Part shown: positions 30,431 to 38,390 of the stretch, in pieces
How the letters are laid out: each line of letters begins with the position of its first letter
Numbering within the stretch: the stretch's first letter is position 1
Assembly: GCF_021245735.1 (NCBI RefSeq)
Contig: NZ_JAJISB010000012.1
Span: 1 to 64,000, forward strand
DNA from: Brevibacillus daliensis
GTDB taxonomy: Bacteria; Bacillota; Bacilli; Brevibacillales; Brevibacillaceae
Direction: 5' to 3'
DNA: 64,000 bases
The notes under the pieces: generated by a model
The model's database searches: none
Told to the model about the DNA's origin: nothing
What the model saw: the letters and a program-made list of their open reading frames with translations, nothing else
Position numbers and translations under genes: made by a program

Positions 30431-30471
30431 AAAACAGCCTTGGAAAGTCAGCTTTCTTGGGCTGTTTTTTT
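30431..30471 (+). terminator. Terminator of the hmoA-like gene
   Basis: Interrupted stem AAAACAGCC ... GGGCTGTTTTTTT, with an inner GGAAAG/CTTTC part. Confidence 0.9.
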
Positions 30472-30550
30472 ATTGCTGCTGTTATTCAGTGAAAAACAAA
30501 AAAACGTCCATAGAGAAAAATTACATAAGTGGTTGAAATGAGGAGGAAAA

Positions 30551-31135
30551 ATGGTAGAAAAGGAACGGATAAAACAAGAGAATCAACTCATAACAGGTGA
30601 AAAAGTATATCTTCGAATGGCACGAGAATCAGACGTGGAAGAGTATTATGCGTACTTGAATGACTTAGAATGCAATAAATTTACAGGTTCATTATCTATG
30701 ACATTTACCAGAGAAATCACGGAGAATTGGCTTAAAAAGATTATAGAAGTGCACGAAGATCGAATAGATTTGCTGGTTTGTGTCAACGAATCGGATGAGT
30801 TTATTGGAGAAGTCGTATTGTTGGATATTGATAAGGTTACAAGAGCTGCAGGTATACGTATTGGACTTATTAGTAGTCGCTGTGAAAAAGGATATGGTAG
30901 CGAGGCGATGCAGCTCATGCTCAACTATGCGTTTACCAAGCTGAATCTGCATCGAGTTGAATTGGAAGTGTATGCATTTAATATACGAGCCATTCATGTA
31001 TATGAGAAGTTAGGCTTTGTAAGGGAAGGTGTGAAAAGAGACTTTCTTTTTCAAGAGGGTACTTACCATGACATGGTTATGATGAGTATGTTAGAGGATG
31101 AGTATAGGAAGAAGTATGGGAAGAAACTAATCTAA
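30551..31135 (+). CDS. GNAT-family N-acetyltransferase (RimJ/RimL-like)
   Basis: A 194-aa acetyltransferase of the RimJ/RimL/SpeG type. Visible motifs: LRMARESDVEEYYAYLND at the N-terminus, GIRIGLISSRCEKGYGSEAM (the acetyl-CoA binding loop), LNLHRVELEVYAFNIRAIHVYEKLGF. It starts at ATG 30551 with GGAGG at a good distance. Acetylates an amine acceptor (protein N-terminus, polyamine or antibiotic); the acceptor is unknown. Monocistronic. Confidence 0.92.
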   Translation: MVEKERIKQENQLITGEKVYLRMARESDVEEYYAYLNDLECNKFTGSLSMTFTREITENWLKKIIEVHEDRIDLLVCVNESDEFIGEVVLLDIDKVTRAAGIRIGLISSRCEKGYGSEAMQLMLNYAFTKLNLHRVELEVYAFNIRAIHVYEKLGFVREGVKRDFLFQEGTYHDMVMMSMLEDEYRKKYGKKLI

Positions 31136-31293
31136 ATCAGATATAATGGGCAAAAACTAGTATTTGCTTAAGCAACAAGTACCTATTTATCCAAATTTTT
31201 GGCACGAGTAAGTAGCTAAAGATGCAGTAACAAAAAGGCGGTAAAAAGAGAATCAGCGAATAGAAATGGTTACAATTGGATAGGTTACAACAT

Positions 31294-31337
31294 AAAAGCG
31301 TAGGAGTAATAGATACATATTACTTACCTACGCTTTT
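31294..31337 (+). terminator. Hairpin between GNAT and tcyP genes
   Basis: 11-bp stem AAAAGCGTAGG / CCTACGCTTTT with an inner TAAT/ATTA pairing and only a short T-tract. It may terminate the acetyltransferase transcript 160 bp downstream of its stop. The stretch 31136-31293 shows nothing else. Confidence 0.6.
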
Positions 31338-31407
31338 GTAATGCCTACACGTAATTGTTATGCACCCTAAGGGATAAATTTCATACATATAAGTGCAAGG
31401 AAAATAT

Positions 31408-31432
31408 AATTCCTACTTTACAGATAGGAATT
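31408..31432. promoter_or_regulatory. CymR-like operator upstream of tcyP
   Basis: Inverted repeat AATTCCTA-N9-TAGGAATT. The right part (AGATAGGAATTT) agrees with the 3' part of the CymR consensus, ending ATNGGAATT. CymR represses cysteine and cystine uptake genes in bacilli and tcyP is a classical target. It sits about 66 bp before the start. Confidence 0.6.
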
Positions 31433-31497
31433 TATGTATTATAACATTACTATGCATAAGAAAAAGTCATAACCATGTAAGAACAGGAGGGACTCAA

Positions 31498-32886
31498 ATG
31501 ACAACTGTCTGGGTTCTAGTCAATATCGCAATCTTTTTAGTCATTATTTATGGTTTGTATGCAATGCAAAGGAAACATGTTTCCTTTTCCAAGCGGGTCT
31601 TTCTTGCACTTGGATTAGGGATTGTATTCGGGATTGGCTTACAGTTTATCTTTGGAGCCAAGTCTGACATTATGAAAGCAACGATTGATTGGTATAACGT
31701 TGTTGGGCAAGGTTACGTAAAACTGTTGCAAACAATCGTAATGCCACTTGTTTTTATCTCGATTTTGGCTGCTTTTACAAGAGTGAAGCTAACGAACAAC
31801 ATTGGTAAAATTAGTTCACTCATTATCGGGATACTGATTGCGACAACTGCGGTAGCTGCAGCAGTTGGGATTGCTACTACTCTAGGCTTTAATTTGGAAG
31901 CAGTGCAAATTGAACAGGGTGAAACCGAATTAAATCGTGCAGCACAGTTAGAAGAAAAATTTGCAGGTATTCAGGACATATCACTTCCGGCAAAACTTGT
32001 TGAGTTGCTACCAGTTAATCCATTCCTAGATTTAACAGGGGGACGACCTACATCCACAATCGCTGTAGTAATTTTTGCAGCATTACTAGGTCTTGCATTC
32101 CATGGGGTAAAGAAAAAACAGCCGGAACAAGCTGAGATGTTTACCAAAATGGTGGATGCAGTCTATAGTATCGTAATGAGAGTCGTAACCATTGTACTGC
32201 GCTTAACACCATACGGAGTCCTGGCTATGATGATTCGGGTTACTGCAACTAGCGACTATCTGGCAATCTTGAATTTAGGTAAATTCGTCGTAGCTTCTTA
32301 TGTAGCATTGATCATCATGTTCTTGATTCATCTTGTATTGCTAGCGATTTCTGGACTTAATCCAATTACGTATGTGAAAAAAATAATTCCGGTTCTTGTA
32401 TTTGCCTTTACATCTCGTTCAAGTGCAGGTGCACTACCGATTAACGTACAAACGCAGCGTGATCGGTTAGGAGTACCGGAGGGTATCGCTAACTTTGCTG
32501 GTTCATTTGGATTATCAATCGGGCAAAATGGATGCGCTGGTATTTATCCTGCCATGCTTGCTGTCATGATTGCACCAACAATTGGAATTGACCCACTTAC
32601 ACCAACTTTTATTCTGACACTTATTGCAGTGGTAGCAATCAGTTCGTTCGGGGTTGCTGGTGTTGGTGGTGGAGCAACGTTTGCAGCACTACTCGTTTTA
32701 TCCAGCATGAATATGCCTGTTGCTTTGGCAGGTCTACTAATTTCTGTTGAACCGTTGATTGACATGGGACGTACTGCACTTAATGTAAGTGGTAGTATGG
32801 CGGCTGGAGTTATTACCAGTAAGGTAACCAAGGAACTCGATATTGAGGTATACAATGACCCTACTTCTAAGGAAGTAACGGTATAA
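31498..32886 (+). CDS. tcyP: L-cystine symporter, TcyP-like
   Basis: A 462-aa member of the cation:dicarboxylate symporter family, of almost the same length as TcyP of Bacillus subtilis. Visible: an N-terminal helix set, FTSRSSAGALPINVQTQRD (serine-rich re-entrant loop), GFGLSIGQNGCAGIYPAM-type second loop (here FGLSIGQNGCAGIYPAML) and a C-terminal GMGRTALNVSGSMAAGVITSK-like stretch (DMGRTALNVSGSMAAG). ATG 31498 has AGGAGGGAC upstream; the longer frame from 31393 is unlikely. Imports cystine with Na+ or H+. Candidate CymR site upstream. Confidence 0.92.
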   Translation: MTTVWVLVNIAIFLVIIYGLYAMQRKHVSFSKRVFLALGLGIVFGIGLQFIFGAKSDIMKATIDWYNVVGQGYVKLLQTIVMPLVFISILAAFTRVKLTNNIGKISSLIIGILIATTAVAAAVGIATTLGFNLEAVQIEQGETELNRAAQLEEKFAGIQDISLPAKLVELLPVNPFLDLTGGRPTSTIAVVIFAALLGLAFHGVKKKQPEQAEMFTKMVDAVYSIVMRVVTIVLRLTPYGVLAMMIRVTATSDYLAILNLGKFVVASYVALIIMFLIHLVLLAISGLNPITYVKKIIPVLVFAFTSRSSAGALPINVQTQRDRLGVPEGIANFAGSFGLSIGQNGCAGIYPAMLAVMIAPTIGIDPLTPTFILTLIAVVAISSFGVAGVGGGATFAALLVLSSMNMPVALAGLLISVEPLIDMGRTALNVSGSMAAGVITSKVTKELDIEVYNDPTSKEVTV

Positions 32887-32897
32887 AGGAAAATCGT

Positions 32898-32928
32898 AAA
32901 AGAGCGCCGAATTTTTCGGTGCTTTTTT
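32898..32928 (+). terminator. Terminator of tcyP
   Basis: AAAAGAGCGCCGAA / TTCGGTGCTTTTTT stem with a tiny loop, 12 bp after the stop. Confidence 0.92.
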
Positions 32929-33000
32929 ACTTTGTATGAAAGTATAAACTCCTGAGGATTACTTCGTGAATTATTATCACTTCTTTTATGGTTTCAGAAG

Positions 33001-33046
33001 ACAAACAAATCCAATAGCATGAAAAACCAGCTTCTATTTTTCTCAC
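33001..33046. repeat. Partial copy of palindromic element end
   Basis: This segment resembles 52501-52543: both read ACAAACAA, then an AT-rich decamer, then GAAAAACCAGCTTCT. At 52.5 kb this forms one end of a palindromic element; here no matching right arm is present, so it looks like a remnant or a solo end. The remaining non-coding stretch 32929-33240 shows nothing else. Confidence 0.6.
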
Positions 33047-33240
33047 AAAAAGCAGAAAATTAATTGTACGAAAAAATAAGTTTCATATGAATATACGAGA
33101 TCGCAATAACATATATCCTTAGTAGCATGACAAAAGGAGTATTTGTTTCTTTTTCTCAAGTTGACAAGATCGTAGTAACGACATATAATTCAGAACAATA
33201 AGAAATAGTAATGAATGCTAAAGTAATGATATGAATGGTG

Positions 33241-33571
33241 TAGATGAGGATAAGTATATGGAAGCGCTAGTGTCAGAGAGCCGTCTCATGTGCTGAGAAG
33301 ACGGTCACTAACTTGCATGGAATATCACCTCGGAGCTTTGTTTTTGAACAGGAGTATAGATTACCCGTTACTCCTCTTAAATAACAACGGCCTGTCTCCG
33401 TTATTGGACAAGAGTCTGTGCAGAAGGAATCACTGTATAAACAAGGGAATTGCACAAGACTCATGGAGTCCGTATTTCGTGAGAAGACGGAGAATGCTGA
33501 GTGGTAACGCGATGATATCTCGCCTAAGCATGAAAGGAATAATCTTTCATGAAAGGTGAGTTTTTTTTTTT
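33241..33571 (+). promoter_or_regulatory. T-box leader of ilvA, isoleucine specifier
   Basis: A T-box riboswitch. Stem I holds a hairpin CCGTCT/AGACGG (about 33281-33304) and a specifier loop AATATCACC with ATC (Ile) at 33324-33326. The T-box sequence GAGTGGTAACGCG lies at 33499-33511. The terminator pairs CTCgCCTaagcATGAAAG with CTTTCATgaaAGGtGAG (33519-33560), followed by an unbroken T-run at 33561-33571. The same CGCCTAAGCAT can instead pair with ATGCTGAG...GCGA to form the antiterminator. Uncharged tRNA-Ile would keep ilvA on. Confidence 0.9.
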
Positions 33572-33727
33572 CAACAGACAGGAATTTATGAAAATTCTTA
33601 TCTGCATAGGTGCAACTAAGGCTTTATCTTCGCCAGAGGCTTGGGGCAAAGCCAAGTTTTCTTATAGAGAGAGTATGGGCGTATTGGGAAGAGAGACGAG
33701 AATAAAACATGGAGGGACAGATAAACC

Positions 33728-34987
33728 ATGAATCTGACAACAAGCAAAATGACGATTGAAGACATCCTGGTAGCAGGTCATTTACTTAGAGAAGTGATCG
33801 TAAAAACGCCGTTGCAGAAGAATGCTGTATTATCAGAAAAGTATAATTGTAATGTCTTTATTAAGAGGGAAGATTTGCAAATCGTCCGGTCGTTTAAACT
33901 TCGTGGAGCGTATTATTTTATGCGCACGTTGTCAGAAGAACAGTTACAACGTGGTGTTGTCTGTGCGTCTGCTGGTAATCATGCACAGGGCGTAGCCTTT
34001 TCTTGTCAGGCTCTTGGGGTGAAGGGAACTATTTTCATGCCTAATACAACCCCACGTCAAAAGATTACACAGGTAAAGCTGTTTGGCGGTGATAAAGTAG
34101 AAGTAGTGCTCACAGGTGATACATTTGATGATTCCTTTGCGGAAGCAACGAATTATTGCAATAGCAAAGGGATGACGTTCATCCATCCGTTTGATAATGA
34201 AAAAATTATTGCTGGACAAGGCACTGTCGGAATGGAAATCTTAAATGATATGACAGAGTCGCTCGATTATGTATTTGTTGCAATCGGTGGCGGTGGTTTG
34301 GCTGCTGGAGTAGGTACCTGTATCAAAGGGATCAGTCCTCTCACTGATGTCATTGGTGTAGAGCCTGAAGGTGCAGCATCAATGAAGTTGTCCCTAGCCA
34401 ATAAGCGTGTGGTTCCGATGCAGGAAATCGATTCGTTTGTGGATGGTGCCGCAGTTAAGCAGGTAGGTCAGCTTACCTTTGAGATTTGTGAAGATGTACT
34501 GGATGATATTGTGACGATTCCAGAAGGACAGGTATGCAGCACGATTCTCGATTTGTACAACCAAAACGCCATTGTTGCTGAACCAGCTGGAGCACTTTCC
34601 ATTTCCGCACTGGAAACCTATCGCGATAAAATCCAAGGAAAGAATGTCGTCTGCATCATGAGCGGCGGAAATAACGACATTGACCGCATGCAAGACATAA
34701 AAGAACGCTCGCTGATGTATGAAGGCTTGAAACATTACTTTATTATCAATTTCCCACAACGTGCAGGTGCGCTTCGTGAATTCCTAGACGATGTACTGGG
34801 ACCAACAGATGACATTACCCGTTTTGAATACACCAAGAAAAATAATAAAAATAATGGTCCAGCACTAGTTGGCATCGAATTGAAGCAAAAGCAGGATTAT
34901 GAAGCTCTGATTGAGCGCATGGAGCAGAAAAATATTAATTATATGGAAATTAATCAGAATCCAGCTTTGTTTAACTTGCTGATTTAA
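33728..34987 (+). CDS. ilvA: Threonine ammonia-lyase (biosynthetic)
   Basis: A 419-aa PLP enzyme that turns threonine into 2-oxobutyrate, first step of isoleucine synthesis. The PLP lysine is in RSFKLRGAYYFM (about residue 58), the phosphate-binding loop in GGGGLAAGVG, and an ACT-like regulatory domain fills the last ~85 residues (HYFIINFPQRAGALREFL onward), the IlvA-type allosteric site for isoleucine. The ribosome site GGAGGG lies about 11 nt before the ATG. It follows the isoleucine T-box leader, giving both transcriptional and allosteric feedback. Confidence 0.95.
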   Translation: MNLTTSKMTIEDILVAGHLLREVIVKTPLQKNAVLSEKYNCNVFIKREDLQIVRSFKLRGAYYFMRTLSEEQLQRGVVCASAGNHAQGVAFSCQALGVKGTIFMPNTTPRQKITQVKLFGGDKVEVVLTGDTFDDSFAEATNYCNSKGMTFIHPFDNEKIIAGQGTVGMEILNDMTESLDYVFVAIGGGGLAAGVGTCIKGISPLTDVIGVEPEGAASMKLSLANKRVVPMQEIDSFVDGAAVKQVGQLTFEICEDVLDDIVTIPEGQVCSTILDLYNQNAIVAEPAGALSISALETYRDKIQGKNVVCIMSGGNNDIDRMQDIKERSLMYEGLKHYFIINFPQRAGALREFLDDVLGPTDDITRFEYTKKNNKNNGPALVGIELKQKQDYEALIERMEQKNINYMEINQNPALFNLLI

Positions 34988-35015
34988 ATCGTGTAAAATT
35001 TAGCTAGCATTTCGT

Positions 35016-35062
35016 AAAAAAGTAAGACTCTAAGCTGAAAATGCTTATGGTCTTACTTTTTT
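35016..35062. terminator. Bidirectional terminator between ilvA and rocR
   Basis: Stem AAAAAAGTAAGAC / GTCTTACTTTTTT with U-tracts on either strand. It overlaps the last codons of the convergent RocR-like gene. Confidence 0.85.
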
Positions 35063-36531
35063 GTTAGGATAGAAGAATGTAAACGACGCAAACGATATTG
35101 TAGACTTTGTCTGCTAATCTGTAAGGCATGAGCAGCCTGTGAAATATTACCATTATGCTGTTGTAACACGCTTGCTAGATAACTGGTTTCAAACTGGAGG
35201 AGCGCGTCTTTCAAAGAGAGAAATTGAACGTGTTCAGCACCTTCCCTTGAATGGTTAGTAGATACTGTAGTAGTAAAAGGAGAAGCTTCTCCTTTTGCCT
35301 CATGTAGGGTTCGATTCATTTTCTCTGCAATCATTCCTCTTCCGTCCCTATGAGAGAACGGTAAGTGAGCAAGCCCAATACATGCTTCATCTGCCATGAG
35401 ATTCATTGCTCCCTCAATGAGATGTTCTAACTCTCGCACATTCCCCGGCCAGTCGTATTCTAAGAAAAACTGAGCAACCTCATCATCAATTCCCTGTACG
35501 TTCATCTGGAATAGATGATTAAGGTCCTCAATAAAACGGGTAACCAAGAGAGGAATATCTTCCTTTCTTTCCCGAAGAGGAGGAATTTGGAGGGTTACAA
35601 CGCTTAGTCGATAATACAAGTCTTTACGCAACTTTTGACTGGAGATAGCCTCGATGGGGTCTTCATTAATGGCCGCAATGATCCGAACATTGATTGGACG
35701 ATCTGAGGTATCGCCAATGCGACGTATTGTTTTTTCCTGTAGCGCTCGCAAAAGTTTTGCTTGTAATGACAACGGGAGGGAATTCATTTCATCGAGAAAA
35801 AGTGTACCTCCCTCTGCCTGCTCGAACAGTCCTGGACGCTCTATCGCACCAGTAAATGCCCCTTTTGATGTTCCGAATAATAAGCTTTCAATAAGACTAT
35901 CAGGCAATGCAGCACAATTTTGGGAAATAAACGGACCTTTTGATCGTGAGCTGGCATTATGTATGCTTTGCACGAACATTTCCTTACCTGTTCCGGTTTC
36001 TCCAGCTACCAGAACGGAGGAGGAGGTACGTGCTGCGCGGGTAGCGAGTTCAATTAACTCAGTAAGGGCAGTACTTTTTCCAATGATACTGTCAAACGTA
36101 AAGCGCGCCACATCAGGTTCTTTAGTACGATAGTTCTCCCGAAGTAACCGTTCCATTTTGGTTACGTCACTTGCAATTTCCATAACCCCAAGAACCTGGC
36201 CTTCTTTTAATAACGGTAGCGTGCTATTAATGGTAGTGATCTCTTTTCCTTTGTCATTAAAATAGGTTTGCCTCACCTGTTTCATACTGGACCCACTTGA
36301 AAGTACCTGAAGCATAGTGCTTTCCTGACCAGTCGGAAACTGAAATACGTCCCACAATTTTTTACCTAACACTTCTTCTTTCTTCATACTTTCCAACTCG
36401 GCCATTTTTCGATTATAGATAATGGAAGTTCCGTCCTGATTAATGACGTGGACTCCTTCATTTAAGGCATCAAGTATTTGATCCTGCATGGCTACAATAG
36501 TTAAAGGATGCAGATGTGATAGGGGAGACAT
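35053..36531 (-). CDS. rocR: RocR-like sigma-54 activator
   Basis: A 492-aa enhancer-binding protein: N-terminal PAS sensor domain (about residues 10-120), AAA+ domain with Walker A GETGTGKE and the sigma-54 loop GAFTGA, and a Fis-type HTH (SQAAHALQISRQSLQYRL). It lacks a phosphorylatable receiver domain, as RocR does; RocR senses ornithine/citrulline in Bacillus subtilis. Best start ATG 36531, 8 nt after AAAGGTGG. Divergent from rocD, whose promoter is sigma-54 type and carries RocR-like sites. Confidence 0.9.
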   Translation of the reverse strand: MSPLSHLHPLTIVAMQDQILDALNEGVHVINQDGTSIIYNRKMAELESMKKEEVLGKKLWDVFQFPTGQESTMLQVLSSGSSMKQVRQTYFNDKGKEITTINSTLPLLKEGQVLGVMEIASDVTKMERLLRENYRTKEPDVARFTFDSIIGKSTALTELIELATRAARTSSSVLVAGETGTGKEMFVQSIHNASSRSKGPFISQNCAALPDSLIESLLFGTSKGAFTGAIERPGLFEQAEGGTLFLDEMNSLPLSLQAKLLRALQEKTIRRIGDTSDRPINVRIIAAINEDPIEAISSQKLRKDLYYRLSVVTLQIPPLRERKEDIPLLVTRFIEDLNHLFQMNVQGIDDEVAQFFLEYDWPGNVRELEHLIEGAMNLMADEACIGLAHLPFSHRDGRGMIAEKMNRTLHEAKGEASPFTTTVSTNHSREGAEHVQFLSLKDALLQFETSYLASVLQQHNGNISQAAHALQISRQSLQYRLRRLHSSILTKK

Positions 36532-36595
36532 GGGAGACACCACCTTTCTTTCGTTCCTATGCGTTAGTTTTATTGTAGATGTTTACGTAACTATG

Positions 36596-36652
36596 TGCAA
36601 AATATTTTTGCATGCAAATTTATTATGGGCTGAAGTGCAAAATTTATTGTCA
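36596..36652. promoter_or_regulatory. Two RocR-like upstream activating sites
   Basis: Site 1 at 36596-36612 is a perfect inverted repeat TGCAAAA-TAT-TTTTGCA. Site 2 at 36636-36652 starts identically (TGCAAAA) but has a decayed right half (ATTGTCA). They lie 40 bp apart (about four helix turns), on the same face of the helix and about 115 bp upstream of the -24/-12 promoter of rocD. Confidence 0.75.
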
Positions 36653-36725
36653 CTTGATATGGATACGAACGCCTTAAAAACGTAGATTATACAGAAAATC
36701 TTGTTACTTCAACTTGTTGATGCAA

Positions 36726-36742
36726 TTGGCATGATAGTTGCA
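36726..36742 (+). promoter_or_regulatory. Sigma-54 promoter of rocD
   Basis: TTGGCAT-N5-TTGCA with GG at 36728-36729 and GC at 36740-36741, a near-perfect -24/-12 element. The rocD start codon is 38 bp downstream. Confidence 0.92.
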
Positions 36743-36779
36743 TGAAGATTATAGGTAGTTGAAGGGGGAGGGATTACTC

Positions 36780-37973
36780 ATGGCTATTTCCAATAAGATC
36801 ATTTCGCAAACAGAAAAATTTGGTGCTCACAATTATCATCCATTGCCAATCGTTATCTCGAAAGCCGAAGGTAGCTGGGTAGAAGATCCGGAGGGCAACC
36901 GTTATCTGGACATGTTAAGTTCTTATTCTGCACTTAATCAAGGACATCGTCATCCTAAAATCATTCAGGCGCTGAAGGATCAAGCTGACAAGGTTACGCT
37001 TACATCCCGCGCATTTTATAACGAACAACTTGGATTCTTTTATGAAAAAGTAGCAGAATTGACCAAGAAAGAAATGGTTCTTCCGATGAATACGGGTGCA
37101 GAAGCAGTTGAGACAGCTATCAAAGCTGTTCGTCGCTGGGCTTACGATGTTAAGAAGGTACCAGAAAATCAAGCAGAAATTATTGTTTGTGAGGGGAATT
37201 TTCACGGGCGCACAGTAACGATTACGTCATTCTCATCCGCAGATGAATATAAGCGAGGATTCGGTCCGTTTACACCAGGATTCAAGATTATACCATACGG
37301 AGATATAGAAGCATTGCGTGAAGCTATTACACCTAATACGGCAGCTTTCCTCGTTGAACCGATTCAAGGTGAAGCTGGAATTATCATCCCGCAAGAGGGC
37401 TTCTTAGGGGAAGCACGTGCTATTTGTGACGAGCATCAAGTCTTGTTAGTGGCTGACGAAATTCAGACAGGATTTGGGCGGACAGGTAAGATGTTTGCTA
37501 CGGATTGGGAAGAAGTATCTGCCGACATGTATATTATGGGTAAAGCACTTGGAGGAGGCGTAATGCCAATCTCTGCGGTTGCGGCTGATCGGGAAGTGCT
37601 AGGTGTTTTTGAACCAGGTTCACATGGCTCTACTTTTGGCGGTAATCCTCTTGCATGTGCGGTAGCGATTGCTTCCATTGAAGTGTTAGAGGAAGAGAAG
37701 CTAGTAGAACGTTCACAGGAGTTAGGTCAGTACTTTATTGATCAATTAAGACAAATTGAAAATCCGCTTATCGTTGATATTCGTGGACGTGGTCTATTTA
37801 TTGGAGTAGAGCTGGATACGCTAGCCCGCCCATACTGCGAACAATTGAAAGATCTGGGTCTACTCTGTAAGGAAACGCATGAGACTACTATTCGTTTTGC
37901 TCCACCTCTGGTTATTTCTCGTGAGGATTTGGATTGGGCGATTGAGCGAATTAAACAGGTATTGAGTGTGTAA
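36780..37973 (+). CDS. rocD: Ornithine aminotransferase
   Basis: A 397-aa class-III PLP aminotransferase that converts ornithine and 2-oxoglutarate to glutamate semialdehyde and glutamate in arginine breakdown. PLP-binding Lys is in [16 protein letters not shown], the cofactor-stacking part in [14 protein letters not shown], and the end [11 protein letters not shown]-like helix (here AIERIKQVL) is standard. I chose ATG 36780 because GGGGGAGGG sits just upstream; a TTG 21 nt earlier is not needed. Under sigma-54 control with the divergent RocR-like activator. No rocA, rocE or rocF is adjacent. Confidence 0.94.
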   Translation: MAISNKIISQTEKFGAHNYHPLPIVISKAEGSWVEDPEGNRYLDMLSSYSALNQGHRHPKIIQALKDQADKVTLTSRAFYNEQLGFFYEKVAELTKKEMVLPMNTGAEAVETAIKAVRRWAYDVKKVPENQAEIIVCEGNFHGRTVTITSFSSADEYKRGFGPFTPGFKIIPYGDIEALREAITPNTAAFLVEPIQGEAGIIIPQEGFLGEARAICDEHQVLLVADEIQTGFGRTGKMFATDWEEVSADMYIMGKALGGGVMPISAVAADREVLGVFEPGSHGSTFGGNPLACAVAIASIEVLEEEKLVERSQELGQYFIDQLRQIENPLIVDIRGRGLFIGVELDTLARPYCEQLKDLGLLCKETHETTIRFAPPLVISREDLDWAIERIKQVLSV

Positions 37974-38130
37974 ATAATTCGCGGCATAGGGTAACAACTA
38001 AAACTAAAAAAATATAAGCCAACGTGAAAGGATTTGTCAGTGTAGAGGGCATCCAAACACAGTTGGCTTTTTTACTTTTTAGTGACGGGCAGTCTATCAT
38101 TAGAAGAATTTTAAGATTGAATGATTAGAC
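37971..38130 (+). repeat. Left direct repeat flanking asb operon; rocD terminator
   Basis: About 160 bp, roughly 85 percent identical by eye to 45539-45703, same orientation. It starts with the rocD stop codon and contains the intrinsic terminator AAGCCAAC...GTTGGCTTTTTT (38015-38072) plus GACGGGCAGTCTATCATTAG. With the copy past asbF it brackets the whole petrobactin operon. The remaining stretch to asbA holds a second terminator and the Fur site listed separately. Confidence 0.85.
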
Positions 38131-38163
38131 ATTCAGGGTGATTTCCATATGAAATACCTGTTT

Positions 38164-38212
38164 AAAAATAGTCTTGTAGCAGCTAAATTTGCTGTCGCAT
38201 GACTATTTTTTT
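38164..38212 (+). terminator. Terminator between rocD and asbA
   Basis: AAAAATAGTC pairs with GACTATTTTTTT and encloses an inner GCAGC/GCTGT stem. It shields the Fur-controlled promoter from upstream transcription. Confidence 0.85.
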
Positions 38213-38271
38213 GTAAATATGAAAGTCGATGTGCTGAAAATGTGCAATTCTAGAAATTTTTAACTTGAAAT

Positions 38272-38290
38272 GATAATGATAATCGTTTAC
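38272..38290. promoter_or_regulatory. Fur box of the petrobactin operon
   Basis: GATAATGATAATCGTTTAC, matching 16 of 19 positions of the classical Fur box GATAATGATAATCATTATC. It lies about 100 bp upstream of asbA. Confidence 0.9.
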
Positions 38291-38390
38291 ATTTAGTTAC
38301 GGGATTATTTTCCATAATTTCTCATAAATGCTAAGAGTACCCTCGAGCTTGGATGAATAAAAAAATGGATCTAGCAAAGGGAGATGTAGC

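Noticed and set aside
33549-33731. A 60-aa open frame between the T-box terminator and ilvA.
   Set aside because: It begins inside the terminator hairpin, has no proper ribosome site and resembles nothing; it is leader RNA.
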